A stretch of 64,000 bases of DNA from Actinocatenispora sera (GCF_018324685.1 NZ_AP023354.1:1736001-1800000); one strand, 5' to 3'; positions 33,684 to 42,705 are shown, numbered from the stretch's first letter. Notes: generated by a model from the letters alone, not told the origin. Numbers and translations are program-made.

Positions 33684-34850
33684 TCAGACCTCGACGACGA
33701 CCGCGATGCCCTGGCCCACCCCGATGCAGGCGGCGGCAACGCCGAGGCCGCCGCCCCGGCGGCGGACCTCGCGGCACACGTCCACCATGACCCGGGCCGC
33801 GGACGCCCCCAGCGGATGGCCCATCGCGATCGCACCACCGTTCGGATTGACCCGGTCCCGCGGAATGCCCGGCAGCTCGTGCAGGCAGCTCAGCACCATC
33901 GCGGCGAACGCCTCGTTCAGCTCCCAGGCCACGATGTCCGAAGTGGACAGTCCGGTCCGGTCCAGCACGCGCCGGATCGCGGCGACCGGCGCGGTGGAGT
34001 ACCGGTTCGGTTCGACGCCGACGACGGCGGTCGCCACCAGCCGGCCGAGCGGCGTGACGCCCAGTTCCGCGGCCACCTCGGCGGTACCGACGAACGCGGC
34101 GAGCGCGCCGTCGTTGAGCGGCGAGGAGTTGCCGGCGGTGACCGGCCCGTCCGGGGTGAATGCCGGCTTCAGCTTCGCCAGCTTCGCCGCCGAGGTGTCG
34201 TCCCGGATGGACTCGTCCCGCCGTACCTGCTCGACCGGCAGCACGTAGTCGTCGTGCAGCCCGCGCTGCCAGGCCGCGGCGGCGAGCTGGTGGCTGCGCA
34301 GCGCCCACTCGTCCTGCTCGGCCCGGCCGATGCCGAGTTCGACGGCGACCTGCTCGGCGCAGGCGCCCAGCGACGCCGTCCAGGCGTCGGGGAACGCCGG
34401 GTTGACCATCCGCCAGCCGAGCCGGGTCGGGTGCAGCTGCATCGTCCGCGGCAGCGCCTCGTCCGGCGCCGGCAGCACGTACGGGGCGCGGCTCATGCTC
34501 TCGACCCCGCCGGCGACGACCAGCCGGGCGTCGCCGACCGCGACCGCGCGGCCGGCCTGCACGATCGCCTCGCCGCCGGAACCGCACAACCGGTTGACCG
34601 TACTGCCGGGCACGGTCACCGGCAGCCCGGCGAGCAGCGCCGCCATCCGGGCCACGTTGCGGTTGTCCTCGCCGGCGCCGTTCGCGTCGCCGAGGATCAC
34701 GTCGTCGATGGTCGCCGGGTCGAGGCCGCGATGGCGGCGGACCAGCTCGGCGAGGGGCAGGGCGGCAAGATCGTCGGTCCGGATCCCGGACAGGCCGCCG
34801 CGGTAGCGCCCGAACGGGGTGCGTACCGCGTCGATGAGGTAGGCATCCAC
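33684..34850 (-). CDS. acetyl-CoA acyltransferase (thiolase)
   Basis: This 388-residue thiolase makes or cleaves 3-ketoacyl-CoA. The nucleophilic Cys is in NRLCGSGGEA (near residue 89), the His in GGAIAMGHPLGASAAR, and the second Cys in AACIGVGQG. NEAFAAM is also present. The sequence is closest in feel to PcaF/FadA degradative thiolases. GTG 34850 begins VDAYLIDAVRTPFGRY, the normal start. It is divergent from an oxidoreductase gene with a 45-bp gap. Confidence 0.9.
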   Translation of the reverse strand: MDAYLIDAVRTPFGRYRGGLSGIRTDDLAALPLAELVRRHRGLDPATIDDVILGDANGAGEDNRNVARMAALLAGLPVTVPGSTVNRLCGSGGEAIVQAGRAVAVGDARLVVAGGVESMSRAPYVLPAPDEALPRTMQLHPTRLGWRMVNPAFPDAWTASLGACAEQVAVELGIGRAEQDEWALRSHQLAAAAWQRGLHDDYVLPVEQVRRDESIRDDTSAAKLAKLKPAFTPDGPVTAGNSSPLNDGALAAFVGTAEVAAELGVTPLGRLVATAVVGVEPNRYSTAPVAAIRRVLDRTGLSTSDIVAWELNEAFAAMVLSCLHELPGIPRDRVNPNGGAIAMGHPLGASAARVMVDVCREVRRRGGGLGVAAACIGVGQGIAVVVEV

Positions 34851-34895
34851 GCCGGCGAATCTACCGGCGCGGGCCGGGGCTGGCAGAGTGGGTGG

Positions 34896-35873
34896 ATGCG
34901 GAAGATCAGGTGGGGCATCCTCGCCACCGGCGGGATCGCGGCGACGTTCACCGAGGACCTGCTGACGATGCCGGACGCCGAGGTGCTGGCGGTCGGCTCG
35001 CGCAGCGTCGAGGCGGCCCGGCGCTTCGCCGACCGGTACGACATCCCCCGCGCGTACGGCAGCTGGGCGGAGCTGGCCGCGGACGCCGACCTGGACGTCG
35101 TGTACGTGGCGACGCCGCACAGCGCGCACCACGCCGCCGCGGCGGCCTGCCTGGACGCCGGCCGGGCGGTACTGGTGGAGAAGCCGGCGGCGCTGTCCGC
35201 TCCGCAGGCGGAGGACCTGGTGGCACGGGCGCGCTCGGCCGGCGTGCTGTTCGTCGAGGCGATGTGGACGCGCACGCTGCCGGCGGTACGGGAGCTGACC
35301 GCGCGGATCGCCGCCGGCGACATCGGTACCCCGCGGGTGGTGTCCGCCGACTTCGGCCTGACCGGGCAGTTCGCGCCGACGCACCGGCTGCGGGACCCGG
35401 CGCTGGGCGGCGGCGCGCTGCTCGACCTCGGCGTCTACCCGGTGGCGTTCGCGCAGCTGGTGCTCGGCGAGCCGGCGACGGTGACGGCGACCGGTACCCG
35501 TACCGCCGAGGGGGTGGACGAGACGGTCGGGCTGCTGCTGAGCCACGACTCGGGCGCGGTCGCGACGCTGACCTGCTCGATCGTCGCGGACACCCCGCGG
35601 GTGGCGGCGGTGTCCGGTGACGCCGGCCGGATCGAGCTGGACCGCGGTTTCTTCGCTCCGCACGGCTTCCGGTTGTACCGGGGTGACCAGGTCGAACAGG
35701 TCGCCGCCGCACCGTCCGGGCGCGGGTACGTGCACGAGGCGGCCGAGGTGATGCGCTGCCTGCGGACCGGGGAGACGGAGAGCGCGCTGCTGCCGCTCGC
35801 CGACACCCTCGCGGTACTGCGCACCCTGGATGCCGCCCGCGCCCAGCTCGGCGTCCGCTACCCGGCGGAGTGA
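34896..35873 (+). CDS. Gfo/Idh/MocA-family oxidoreductase
   Basis: This 325-residue NAD(P)-dependent oxidoreductase has the Rossmann loop ILATGGIAATF, the conserved VLVEKPAALS (Lys-Pro of the EKP motif) and GGGALLDLGVYPV of the C-terminal sheet. It is of the dihydrodiol-dehydrogenase or sugar-dehydrogenase kind; the substrate cannot be told. ATG 34896 begins MRKIRWGILATG. Tandem 45-bp repeats follow its stop codon. Confidence 0.88.
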   Translation: MRKIRWGILATGGIAATFTEDLLTMPDAEVLAVGSRSVEAARRFADRYDIPRAYGSWAELAADADLDVVYVATPHSAHHAAAAACLDAGRAVLVEKPAALSAPQAEDLVARARSAGVLFVEAMWTRTLPAVRELTARIAAGDIGTPRVVSADFGLTGQFAPTHRLRDPALGGGALLDLGVYPVAFAQLVLGEPATVTATGTRTAEGVDETVGLLLSHDSGAVATLTCSIVADTPRVAAVSGDAGRIELDRGFFAPHGFRLYRGDQVEQVAAAPSGRGYVHEAAEVMRCLRTGETESALLPLADTLAVLRTLDAARAQLGVRYPAE

Positions 35874-35881
35874 ACGTCCGG

Positions 35882-36017
35882 GCACCGGCTCGGTGTGCGG
35901 GCGGCGGCCCGCTTCTGCGGCTCAACGCACCGGCTGGGTGCGCGAGCGGCGGCGTGCCCCTGCGGCTCAGCGCACCGGCTCGGCGCGCGGCGCGGCGGCC
36001 CGCCGCTGCGGCTCAGT
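35882..36017. repeat. three tandem 45-bp repeats at the 3' end of the phosphate transporter gene
   Basis: Units start at 35882, 35927 and 35972 with GCACCGGCT and each ends TGCGGCTCA(A/G). A partial fourth start (GTGCACC) coincides with the last codons and stop of pit at 36013. The units contain TGAGCCGCAG when read on the minus strand. The copies are about 80% identical by eye. Confidence 0.75.
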
Positions 36018-37029
36018 GCACCACCAGGTAGCAGGCGTAGTACGTGATCAGCGAGAACAGCGCGGCGGCCGGCAGCGTGAGCACCCAGGCGGTGACGATG
36101 TTGCCGGCGACTCCCCAGCGGACCGCGGACAGCCGTTTCGTCGCGCCGACGCCCATGATCGCGGACGTGATCGTGTGCGTCGTGGAGATCGGCGCGCCGA
36201 AGCCGATCGCCGCGACGTACAGCACGCTGCTCGCGGTGATCTCGGCCGCGAAGCCCTGCGGCGGGTCGAGGTGGATGATCCGCCGGCCCAGGGTGCGGAT
36301 CACCCGCCAGCCGCCGGAGAACGTGCCGGCGGCGATGACGATCGCAGTGAGGAAGAACACCCACAGCGGGATCTGGTAGTCGGTCTGCCGGCCACCGACG
36401 ACGAGCGCGAGGACCACGATGCCCATCGTCTTCGCGGCGTCCTGCATGCCGTGCCCGAGCGACATCGCCGCCGCGGAGAACGGCTGGGCGTACCGGAAGC
36501 CCCGGTTCAGCTTGCCCGGCGGCTGGCGCCGGAAGATCCACATGATCCCGATCATCACGAAGTAGCCGAGAACCAGGCCGATCACCGGCGAGATGATCAT
36601 CGGCACGATGACCTTCTCCAGGATGCCGCCCCACTTGACGCTGCCGTCGATGCCGAGCGTGATCGCCGCCAGGGTGGCGCCGACCTGCCCACCGATCAGC
36701 GAGTGCGACGACGACGCGGGCAGGCCGAAGTACCAGGTGATCAGGTTCCAGACGATGGCGCCGATCAGGCCGGCGAACACGACGACCAGGCTGGCCGAGT
36801 TCGACGGCAGGCTGACGATGCCCTCGCCGACGGTCGCGGCGACCTTGGCGCCCAGGAACGAGCCGACCACGTTGCCCAGCGCGGCCATGCCGAGCGCGAC
36901 CCGGGGTCGCAGCGCGCGGGTCGACACGGAGGTCGCGATGGCGTTCGCGGCGTCGTGGAAACCGTTGGTGTAGTTGAAGATCATCGCCGTCACGATCACC
37001 ACGATCGTGCCGAGCAGTGCGGTGTCCAC
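36013..37029 (-). CDS. pit: low-affinity inorganic phosphate transporter (Pit)
   Basis: This 338-residue membrane carrier has both PiT signature segments, GFHDAANAIATSVSTRAL near residue 23 and SLGHGMQDAAKTMGI near 195, plus GLPASSSHSLIGG and GAPISTTHT. About ten helices are predicted. It should import phosphate, probably as a metal complex driven by protons. It starts 4 bp after the DUF47 gene, forming an operon with a PHO-box-like site upstream. Confidence 0.93.
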   Translation of the reverse strand: MDTALLGTIVVIVTAMIFNYTNGFHDAANAIATSVSTRALRPRVALGMAALGNVVGSFLGAKVAATVGEGIVSLPSNSASLVVVFAGLIGAIVWNLITWYFGLPASSSHSLIGGQVGATLAAITLGIDGSVKWGGILEKVIVPMIISPVIGLVLGYFVMIGIMWIFRRQPPGKLNRGFRYAQPFSAAAMSLGHGMQDAAKTMGIVVLALVVGGRQTDYQIPLWVFFLTAIVIAAGTFSGGWRVIRTLGRRIIHLDPPQGFAAEITASSVLYVAAIGFGAPISTTHTITSAIMGVGATKRLSAVRWGVAGNIVTAWVLTLPAAALFSLITYYACYLVVH

Positions 37030-37033
37030 CGGG

Positions 37034-37666
37034 TCAGGACTCCTTGGCCGCGATGGTCTCGACCGTGTTGGCGACGTGCTCGAACGCGTCGATCGCCTCT
37101 TCCAGGTCGTCCGCGACTTCCTTCATCTTCAGCACGTTGAGCGGCTCGTACTCGCCGGAGAACAGCCGCACGAGCAGCATCCGGTACTGGCGGTCGCCCT
37201 CGTTCTCCAGCCGGTTGACCTCGATCCAGTACGGTTCGAGGCCCTTCATGCCCTTGAGCTTCGGCATCGCCTCGGCGGTGAGCCGGGCCAGCTGGTTGAG
37301 CGTCTCGATCTGCTCGGCCATCTCCCGGGGCAGCGACGGGATCTCGGACAGCCCGTACAGGTAGACCAGGTTGCCGGCGGACTCCATCGCGTCCATCACG
37401 TCGTCCAGCCCGGACCCGAGCCGGTAGATGTCCTCCCGGTCGAACGGGGTGATGAACGTCGAGTTCACCTTGTTGTACAGCGCGTGGGTGACGTCGTCGT
37501 TGGCGTGTTCGACCTCCTGCAGGCCCTCCGAGATGGACTGGATCGTCTCGGCGCTGGCGACGACGGTCAGCCCGGTCAGCAGCTCGGCGCCGCGGACCAG
37601 GTTCTGGGCCGCCTGGTTGAAGAAGTCGTAGAAGGCGTCCTCGGACGGACGGAGCTTGAATCGCAC
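37034..37666 (-). CDS. DUF47/PhoU-like Pit accessory protein
   Basis: This 210-residue, all-helical protein of the DUF47 (PhoU-related) family begins RFKLRPSEDAFYDFFNQAAQN, and has HANDDVTHALYNKVNSTFITPFDREDIYRLG. Such proteins accompany Pit transporters and are thought to tune them. The GTG at 37666 directly precedes RFKLRP, the family start; the longer in-frame extension lies over the promoter. The gene is followed after 4 bp by pit. Confidence 0.9.
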   Translation of the reverse strand: MRFKLRPSEDAFYDFFNQAAQNLVRGAELLTGLTVVASAETIQSISEGLQEVEHANDDVTHALYNKVNSTFITPFDREDIYRLGSGLDDVMDAMESAGNLVYLYGLSEIPSLPREMAEQIETLNQLARLTAEAMPKLKGMKGLEPYWIEVNRLENEGDRQYRMLLVRLFSGEYEPLNVLKMKEVADDLEEAIDAFEHVANTVETIAAKES

Positions 37667-38138
37667 GGCAACCTCGTCGCGATCGCGGATGGTGTCACGG
37701 CGGATGCCGCGAGCCGGAGCCCCTGCCACCGTCGTCGCGACGGCACGCTCCGGCGCCCGGCCGGTCCGATGCTAGGCATGCCCCGAGCTGGCAAAACACC
37801 CGCCCACCCCTGGTCGAGACCGGTTCAGTCGGCGTTCACCTCCCGTTCATGTACGTCCCGCAATGCCTATACGACACGCACTTTCGTCGACACGGAAAGT
37901 ATTCGCGGCGTCCTCAATCGCATACTGCCGCACGAAACCCGTGCGGTCTCGACATTCCGCACACCGAACGAGAGTGGCCCGCGCCGGCGACACGGGGCCG
38001 AACACGGCGGCGCGGCGCGGGTTGTGCGACCCGCGCCGCGCCTGGCAACTCGGTTCCGTGTCCGCCGGAGCTGGCCCAGCCCCGGCGGTCGAGAGATCAC
38101 CCGGAACAGGCTGTACTCGGCCTCGCTCGGTGCGATCT
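37667..38138. other. regulatory region upstream of the DUF47-pit operon
   Basis: These 472 bp contain no supported gene. They hold a PHO-box-like triple repeat (37823-37855) and a TAGCAT -10-like box for the minus strand (37769-37774). Short open frames here have no ribosome site. The 3' end of the MFS gene lies just beyond. Confidence 0.6.
37823..37855. promoter_or_regulatory. PHO box, three 11-bp direct repeat units
   Basis: GTTCAGTCGGC (37823-37833), GTTCACCTCCC (37834-37844) and GTTCATGTACG (37845-37855) follow each other at exact 11-bp spacing. This is the layout of PhoP binding sites in Streptomyces (units of 11 bp starting GTTCA). It lies about 50 to 90 bp upstream of a candidate -10 box (TAGCAT) for the DUF47-pit operon. 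Confidence 0.65.
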
Positions 38139-39740
38139 CTAACTCAGCATGACGCCGGAATCGGTGCCGGGCGAGCGGTTTTCCGCCACGCTGGGCGACC
38201 TGGCCGGGACCGGCGGCGACCCCGGCGGCGCGACCGCGGCGCCGGCCGGGGCCGGCGGGTCGGTGGCCGCACCGCCGTGGTGGCGGGTCACGAGGGTCAG
38301 TACCAGGATCCCGGCGACCGCGGCGAGCAGGCCGGACACCACCAGGGTGCGGTTGATGCCGACCGCGAACGCGCCGCGCAGGGCGTGCGCCGCGGCGTCC
38401 CGGGTGGTCGCCGGTACGTGCGCCAGCACCGCCTGGCCCTGGCCGGCGGCGAGCGCCGCCGCCGTGCCGGCCGGCGCCTCCGCCGGCAGCCCCGCGGCCA
38501 GCCCGCCGGAGAACACCGCGCCCAGTACGGCGATGCCGAGCGCCTGGCCGAGCTGGCGGAACGTGTTCAGAGCCCCGCCGGCCAGGCCGGCCCGGTGCCG
38601 CGGTACCGCGGCCATCACCGCGCTGGACAGCGTCGGCAGCGCGAGCCCCATCCCGACCCCGGCGACCAGCAGCCCCGGGATCAGCCGGGTACCTGCCGCG
38701 TCGGCGGTCAGCCGCGCCTCCAGCAGGTCACCGGCGGCGAGGACCAGCAGCCCGACGCCGACCGGCAGCTTCGGCGAGACGCCGTGCAGCAGCCGGCCGG
38801 CCAGCGCGGACACCACGAACCCGGCCGCGGACAGCGCCAGCCCGCCGACCAACCCGGCCCGTACCGGGCCATCGCCGAGCATCGACTGCAGCCACAGCGA
38901 CGTGTACGGCAGGTACCCGAACGCCCCGGCCTGCAGCAGCAGCGCCGCGGCGAGCAGCGCGGTGACCGAGCGGTTCCGGAACAGCGACAGGTCCAGCATC
39001 GGTTGCCGCCGCCGCGACTCGACCACCAGGAACACCGCCAGCGACCCCGCCGCCAGCGCGAAGGGGACGAGCGTGCCGGCCGAGGTCCAGCCGTTGGCCG
39101 CGCCGCGGATCAGCGCGAACGTCACCGCGCCGGCCGCGACCGAGAAGCCGATCATGCCCGGTACGTCCAGCCGGCCGGCGTGCGGATTGCGCGACTCGGT
39201 GAGCAGCCGCGCCGACAGCGCCACCGCGACCACGCACACCGGCACGTTGACCAGGAAGATCGACTGCCAGTTCAGGTACTCGGTGAGCAGCCCGCCGGCG
39301 ATCGGGCCGGCCGCCGCGGACGCGCCGGACACCGCACCCCAGACGCCGAACGCGATCCCGCGGTCCTTGCCGGCGTAGCTGGCGGTCAGCAGCGCCATCG
39401 AGGTGGCGAGCATCGCCGCGCCGCCGACGCCCTGCACCGCGCGCGCCGCGATCAGTACCGGCGCGTTCGGCGCCAGCGCGCTGGCCAGCGACGCCGCGGC
39501 GAACACCACCAGGCCGGCCAGGTAGCTGCGGCGCCGCCCGTACCGGTCGGCCAGCGACCCGACCGTCAGCAGCAACGCCGCCAGCACCAGCGCGTACCCG
39601 TCGATCACCCACTGCAGTTCGCCGAACGAGGCGTCCAGGTGCTCGCCCATCGTCGGCAGCGCGACCACCACGATCGTCACGTCGATCATCAGCATCAGGT
39701 TGCCCAGGCAGACCGCGAGCAACGGCCCCCACTTCCGCAT
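38139..39740 (-). CDS. DHA2-family (14-TM) drug efflux MFS transporter
   Basis: This 533-residue exporter of the EmrB/QacA kind begins GPLLAVCLGNLMLMIDVTIV and has motif A in GSLADRYGRRRSYLAG and motif C-like GPIAGGLLTEYLNW. Fourteen helices are predicted. The C-terminal tail is Pro/Ala-rich. It probably exports drugs or metabolites using protons. ATG 39740 was chosen because the first helix follows. It is divergent from a double-HTH Lrp regulator. Confidence 0.9.
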   Translation of the reverse strand: MRKWGPLLAVCLGNLMLMIDVTIVVVALPTMGEHLDASFGELQWVIDGYALVLAALLLTVGSLADRYGRRRSYLAGLVVFAAASLASALAPNAPVLIAARAVQGVGGAAMLATSMALLTASYAGKDRGIAFGVWGAVSGASAAAGPIAGGLLTEYLNWQSIFLVNVPVCVVAVALSARLLTESRNPHAGRLDVPGMIGFSVAAGAVTFALIRGAANGWTSAGTLVPFALAAGSLAVFLVVESRRRQPMLDLSLFRNRSVTALLAAALLLQAGAFGYLPYTSLWLQSMLGDGPVRAGLVGGLALSAAGFVVSALAGRLLHGVSPKLPVGVGLLVLAAGDLLEARLTADAAGTRLIPGLLVAGVGMGLALPTLSSAVMAAVPRHRAGLAGGALNTFRQLGQALGIAVLGAVFSGGLAAGLPAEAPAGTAAALAAGQGQAVLAHVPATTRDAAAHALRGAFAVGINRTLVVSGLLAAVAGILVLTLVTRHHGGAATDPPAPAGAAVAPPGSPPVPARSPSVAENRSPGTDSGVMLS

Positions 39741-39829
39741 GATCGTTCCTCCCCTTGCGGATTCGTCTCGGCGGCCAGCCTGCGCGGACGGCGGCGGGAT
39801 TCCCAACCATGGCCGTACCGGTGGCGGAA

Positions 39830-39851
39830 TCCGACACGAACTATGGTCGGA
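39830..39851. promoter_or_regulatory. inverted repeat overlapping the -10 of the Lrp-type gene
   Basis: TCCGAC (39830-39835) and GTCGGA (39846-39851) are perfect arms 10 bp apart. TATGGT (39842-39847) is a plausible -10 box just 6 bp before the ATG at 39854, so the transcript may be leaderless. The site suits autoregulation and control of the divergent exporter gene. Confidence 0.5.
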
Positions 39852-39853
39852 CG

Positions 39854-40831
39854 ATGGAATCCGTCGCGCTCGATCGACTCGACCGGCGGCTCGTGCACGC
39901 GTTGAAGGTGGACGGCCGCGCCTCGTTCGCCCGGATCGGCGCGGTGCTCGGGGTCTCCGACCAGACCGTCGCCCGGCGGTACGCACGGCTGCGGTCGTCC
40001 GGCGGGCTGCGCGTCGTCGGCGTCCCGGAGTGGTACGGGATGGAGCAGTGGTTCTTCCGGCTGCGCTCCACCCCGGACGCGGCGGCGCCGATTGCCGACG
40101 CGCTCGCCCGCCGCACCGACACGTACTGGGTGCATCTGGTCTCCGGCGGCAGCGAGGTGCTGTGCTCCACCCGGCCGGACACCCGGGCCAGCCGGGACGC
40201 GCTGCTGCTCGGCAAGCTGCCGCGCACCCCGCGGATCACCGACTTCACCGCGTACCAGCTGCTGCGCGGCTACGAACCGGACCCGACCCTGTTCGTGCAC
40301 CGGCTCGGCGACGGGCTCGACCCGGCCGAGGTGGACGCGCTGCGGCAACCCGCGCCGACCGAACCGCCGCCGACGTCGCCGGACGACGCCGACCGCGCGA
40401 TCCTCGCCGTGCTCGGCCGGGACGGTCGGGCCGGTCACGCCGAGCTGGCGCGGGCGGCCGGGTGTTCGGAGTCGACCGCCCGGCGCCGGCTCGACACGCT
40501 GCGCTCGACCGGCCAGGTCCGGTTCGACATCGACCTGGTCAACAACCTGATCGACGTCGACACCACCGCGATGCTCTTCCTGTCCGTGCTGCCCAGCGAG
40601 CTGTTCGCGGCCGCCGAGCAGCTGATCCGGCAGGCCCCGGTGAACTTCGCCGCCGCGGTCACCGGGCCGAACAACCTGATCGCAAGCGTCAGCTGCCCGA
40701 GCGCCCGCGCGCTCTTCGAGTACCTCGGCGGCCCGATCGGGCGGCTCCCCGGCGTCACCGGGTACGAAACCGCCCCGTCCGTCCGGGTGCTCAAACGCCA
40801 CGGCCAACTGGATGCCGACCCCCGTCGTTGA
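39854..40831 (+). CDS. Lrp/AsnC-type regulator with two HTH domains
   Basis: This 325-residue protein holds two AsnC-type winged HTHs. The first is at about residues 3-60 (LDRRLVHALKVDGRASFARIG and GVSDQTVARRYARLRSSG) and the second at about 178-235 (DRAILAVLGRDGRAGHAELA and GCSESTARRRLDTLRSTG). A RAM-like ligand domain follows each, so the protein looks like a tandem duplication of a whole Lrp unit. It is divergent from the efflux gene and probably controls it. An 18-bp inverted repeat overlaps its stop codon. Confidence 0.85.
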   Translation: MESVALDRLDRRLVHALKVDGRASFARIGAVLGVSDQTVARRYARLRSSGGLRVVGVPEWYGMEQWFFRLRSTPDAAAPIADALARRTDTYWVHLVSGGSEVLCSTRPDTRASRDALLLGKLPRTPRITDFTAYQLLRGYEPDPTLFVHRLGDGLDPAEVDALRQPAPTEPPPTSPDDADRAILAVLGRDGRAGHAELARAAGCSESTARRRLDTLRSTGQVRFDIDLVNNLIDVDTTAMLFLSVLPSELFAAAEQLIRQAPVNFAAAVTGPNNLIASVSCPSARALFEYLGGPIGRLPGVTGYETAPSVRVLKRHGQLDADPRR

Positions 40832-40887
40832 TCAAGGGATCGGTACACATCGTGCCTGGAGCCGGTGCGCCGATCCCTTGATCAACG
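40826..40887. terminator. 18-bp inverted repeat overlapping the Lrp stop codon
   Basis: CGTTGATCAAGGGATCGG (40826-40843) is exactly complementary to 40870-40887, with a 26-bp loop. The Lrp stop codon lies in the left arm. It is a likely bidirectional terminator for the two convergent genes. Confidence 0.6.
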
Positions 40888-40906
40888 CTGCGGGGGCGGG
40901 CAGTGC

Positions 40907-41731
40907 TCAACGTTGCGGGGTGGAGTGGTGGGCGGGAGCATCGAGGTCCGCGGCGAGATCGGCGAGTTCGCGCAGGTGGTCGGCGCCGACGTAGTCGACG
41001 CCGGCGGTCGCCAGCGCGCGCCAGAACCGCCGGCGTACCCCGGAACGCCAGCTCGGGCCGCCCCAGAACCGCAGCGCCCGGCCGTCCGCGTGCACCCGCT
41101 CGACCAGCTCCACCAGCCGGCGCCGCTCCCGGTCCGGGAACGGCCCGTTGCCGCGCCACCGGAACATGCGCGTCCAGCGCTCGCTGACCAGCGGTACCAG
41201 CTGCGGCGGCAACCGCTTGCCGGACACCTCGGCGAGCGTGCCGTCGCAGCCCAGCAGGCGATCGTGCTGCGCACCGACGAACTCGTGCGGCGTACCCGCA
41301 CCGGTCACCACCACCGTGATCGGCCCACCGTGCAGGACATCGCCGGCGTACCGAGTGAACAGGCCCGGATACCGCCCCAGCTGCGCGGCGAGCAGCGTGC
41401 AGCACTCCACCGGCTCGTGCTTCGCCTCCACCAGCAGTTGCAGCCCGCGCGCCGCCCCCGGGTACACCGCGCCGAGCCGGCGCACCCGTTCGGCCAGCGG
41501 ATCCAGGTACAGCCGGGTCAGGGTGCGGTGCGGTGACAGCTCCCGCCGGCCGTGCCCGACGAGCAGTTCACCGCGCACCGGCCACACGTCGACCTCGATA
41601 CTCGCGTACCCGAAGTGCAGCGCGGCGAACAGCGGTCGCCGGTGCCGGTAGTCGTTGTGCGCGTGCCCGAACCGCAGGTACGGATAGTCCGGCTCGCAAT
41701 CCGCCACCCGCGCTGCGGTACCCCGAAACAT
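40907..41731 (-). CDS. AIM6/PI-PLC-like phosphodiesterase
   Basis: This 274-residue TIM-barrel protein contains FGHAHNDYRHRRPLFAAL and ASIEVDVWPVRGELLVGH, the N-terminal catalytic pattern of glycerophosphodiester- and PI-PLC-like enzymes, specifically the AIM6 subgroup (HAHNDY). His, Glu and Asp ligands appear intact. It should be cytoplasmic as no signal is seen; the substrate is unknown. ATG 41731 gives a start a few residues before the conserved strand. It is divergent from sigJ. Confidence 0.8.
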   Translation of the reverse strand: MFRGTAARVADCEPDYPYLRFGHAHNDYRHRRPLFAALHFGYASIEVDVWPVRGELLVGHGRRELSPHRTLTRLYLDPLAERVRRLGAVYPGAARGLQLLVEAKHEPVECCTLLAAQLGRYPGLFTRYAGDVLHGGPITVVVTGAGTPHEFVGAQHDRLLGCDGTLAEVSGKRLPPQLVPLVSERWTRMFRWRGNGPFPDRERRRLVELVERVHADGRALRFWGGPSWRSGVRRRFWRALATAGVDYVGADHLRELADLAADLDAPAHHSTPQR

Positions 41732-41808
41732 GGCTCCACGCTGGCACAACACGCCCGGATCCGGGGCCGGATCGGCACCCGCTCGGGTGCGGGGCGCAGA
41801 ATCGGGAG

Positions 41809-42705
41809 ATGGCCGACGAGTTCGAGCGTCACCGGGACCACCTCACCGGCGTTGCGTACCGCCTGCTCGGTGGCATCGCCGAGGCCGAGGACGCGGTGCA
41901 GGAGGCGTGGCTGCGCTGGCGCGACGTGGACCAGACCGCGATCGACGACCCGCGCGCCTGGCTGACCACCGTCACCGGGCGAATCTGCCTGGACGTGCTG
42001 CGCTCGGCGCGGGTGCGACGGGAGGCGTACGTCGGGTCCTGGTTACCGGAGCCGGTGGTGCGGCCGCTCGCCGACGTCGCCACGCTCGATCCGGGCGAGC
42101 GCGTGGCCCGCACCGACGAGGTGAGCATGGCGCTGCTCGCGCTGCTGGAGCGCCTCACCCCGGAGCAGCGGGTCGCGTTCGTCCTGCACGACGTGTTCGA
42201 CGTGCCGTTCGACCAGATCGCCGACACGCTGGGCATCCGTACCGACGCGGCGCGGGCGCTCGCCTCCCGCGGGCGGCGCGCGGTGCGTGATTCCGGTGTG
42301 CCCCGGCACAACGCCGAACTGGCCGAGCAGCGCCGGGTCGTCGCCGCGTTCCTGCGCGCCTGCCAGCAGGGCGACCTGGCGGGGCTGCTCGCCGTGCTGG
42401 CGCCGGACGTCACCCTGGTCGGTGACGGCGGTGGCCTCGCCCCGTCGGTCCGGGAGCCGGTCAGCGGTGCGGAACGGGTCGGCCGGTTCCTGTTCAACCT
42501 CGGCCGGCGGGCCAACGATCCGGACGTGGTGCTGGTGCCGGTGCTGGTCAACGGCGACCTCGGCCTGTACGGCGCGGGCGAGCTCGGCGGCAACCACACC
42601 GCGGTGGTGATGGCGTTCGGCATCGCCGACGGCCGGATCACCGCGGTGTTCAACCAGCTCAACCCGGACAAGCTCGGCCACCTCCCGCCGCTGGAACCGA
42701 ACTGA
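41809..42705 (+). CDS. sigJ: ECF41-type sigma factor SigJ
   Basis: This 298-residue sigma factor has region 2 (HLTGVAYRLLGGIAEAEDAVQ), region 4 (LTPEQRVAFVLHDVFDVPFDQIADTLG) and a C-terminal NTF2/SnoaL-like domain of about 110 residues. The C-terminal DGGG motif (LVGDGGGLAPS) and NGDLGLYGAGE are the marks of ECF41, in which the tail itself regulates activity. No anti-sigma gene is adjacent. Target promoters cannot be named. ATG 41809 was chosen because region 2 begins at once. Confidence 0.9.
   Translation: MADEFERHRDHLTGVAYRLLGGIAEAEDAVQEAWLRWRDVDQTAIDDPRAWLTTVTGRICLDVLRSARVRREAYVGSWLPEPVVRPLADVATLDPGERVARTDEVSMALLALLERLTPEQRVAFVLHDVFDVPFDQIADTLGIRTDAARALASRGRRAVRDSGVPRHNAELAEQRRVVAAFLRACQQGDLAGLLAVLAPDVTLVGDGGGLAPSVREPVSGAERVGRFLFNLGRRANDPDVVLVPVLVNGDLGLYGAGELGGNHTAVVMAFGIADGRITAVFNQLNPDKLGHLPPLEPN

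Noticed and set aside
37740-38138. Small ORFs upstream of the DUF47 gene
   Set aside because: They lack ribosome sites and show no family features; the PHO box and promoter explain the region.
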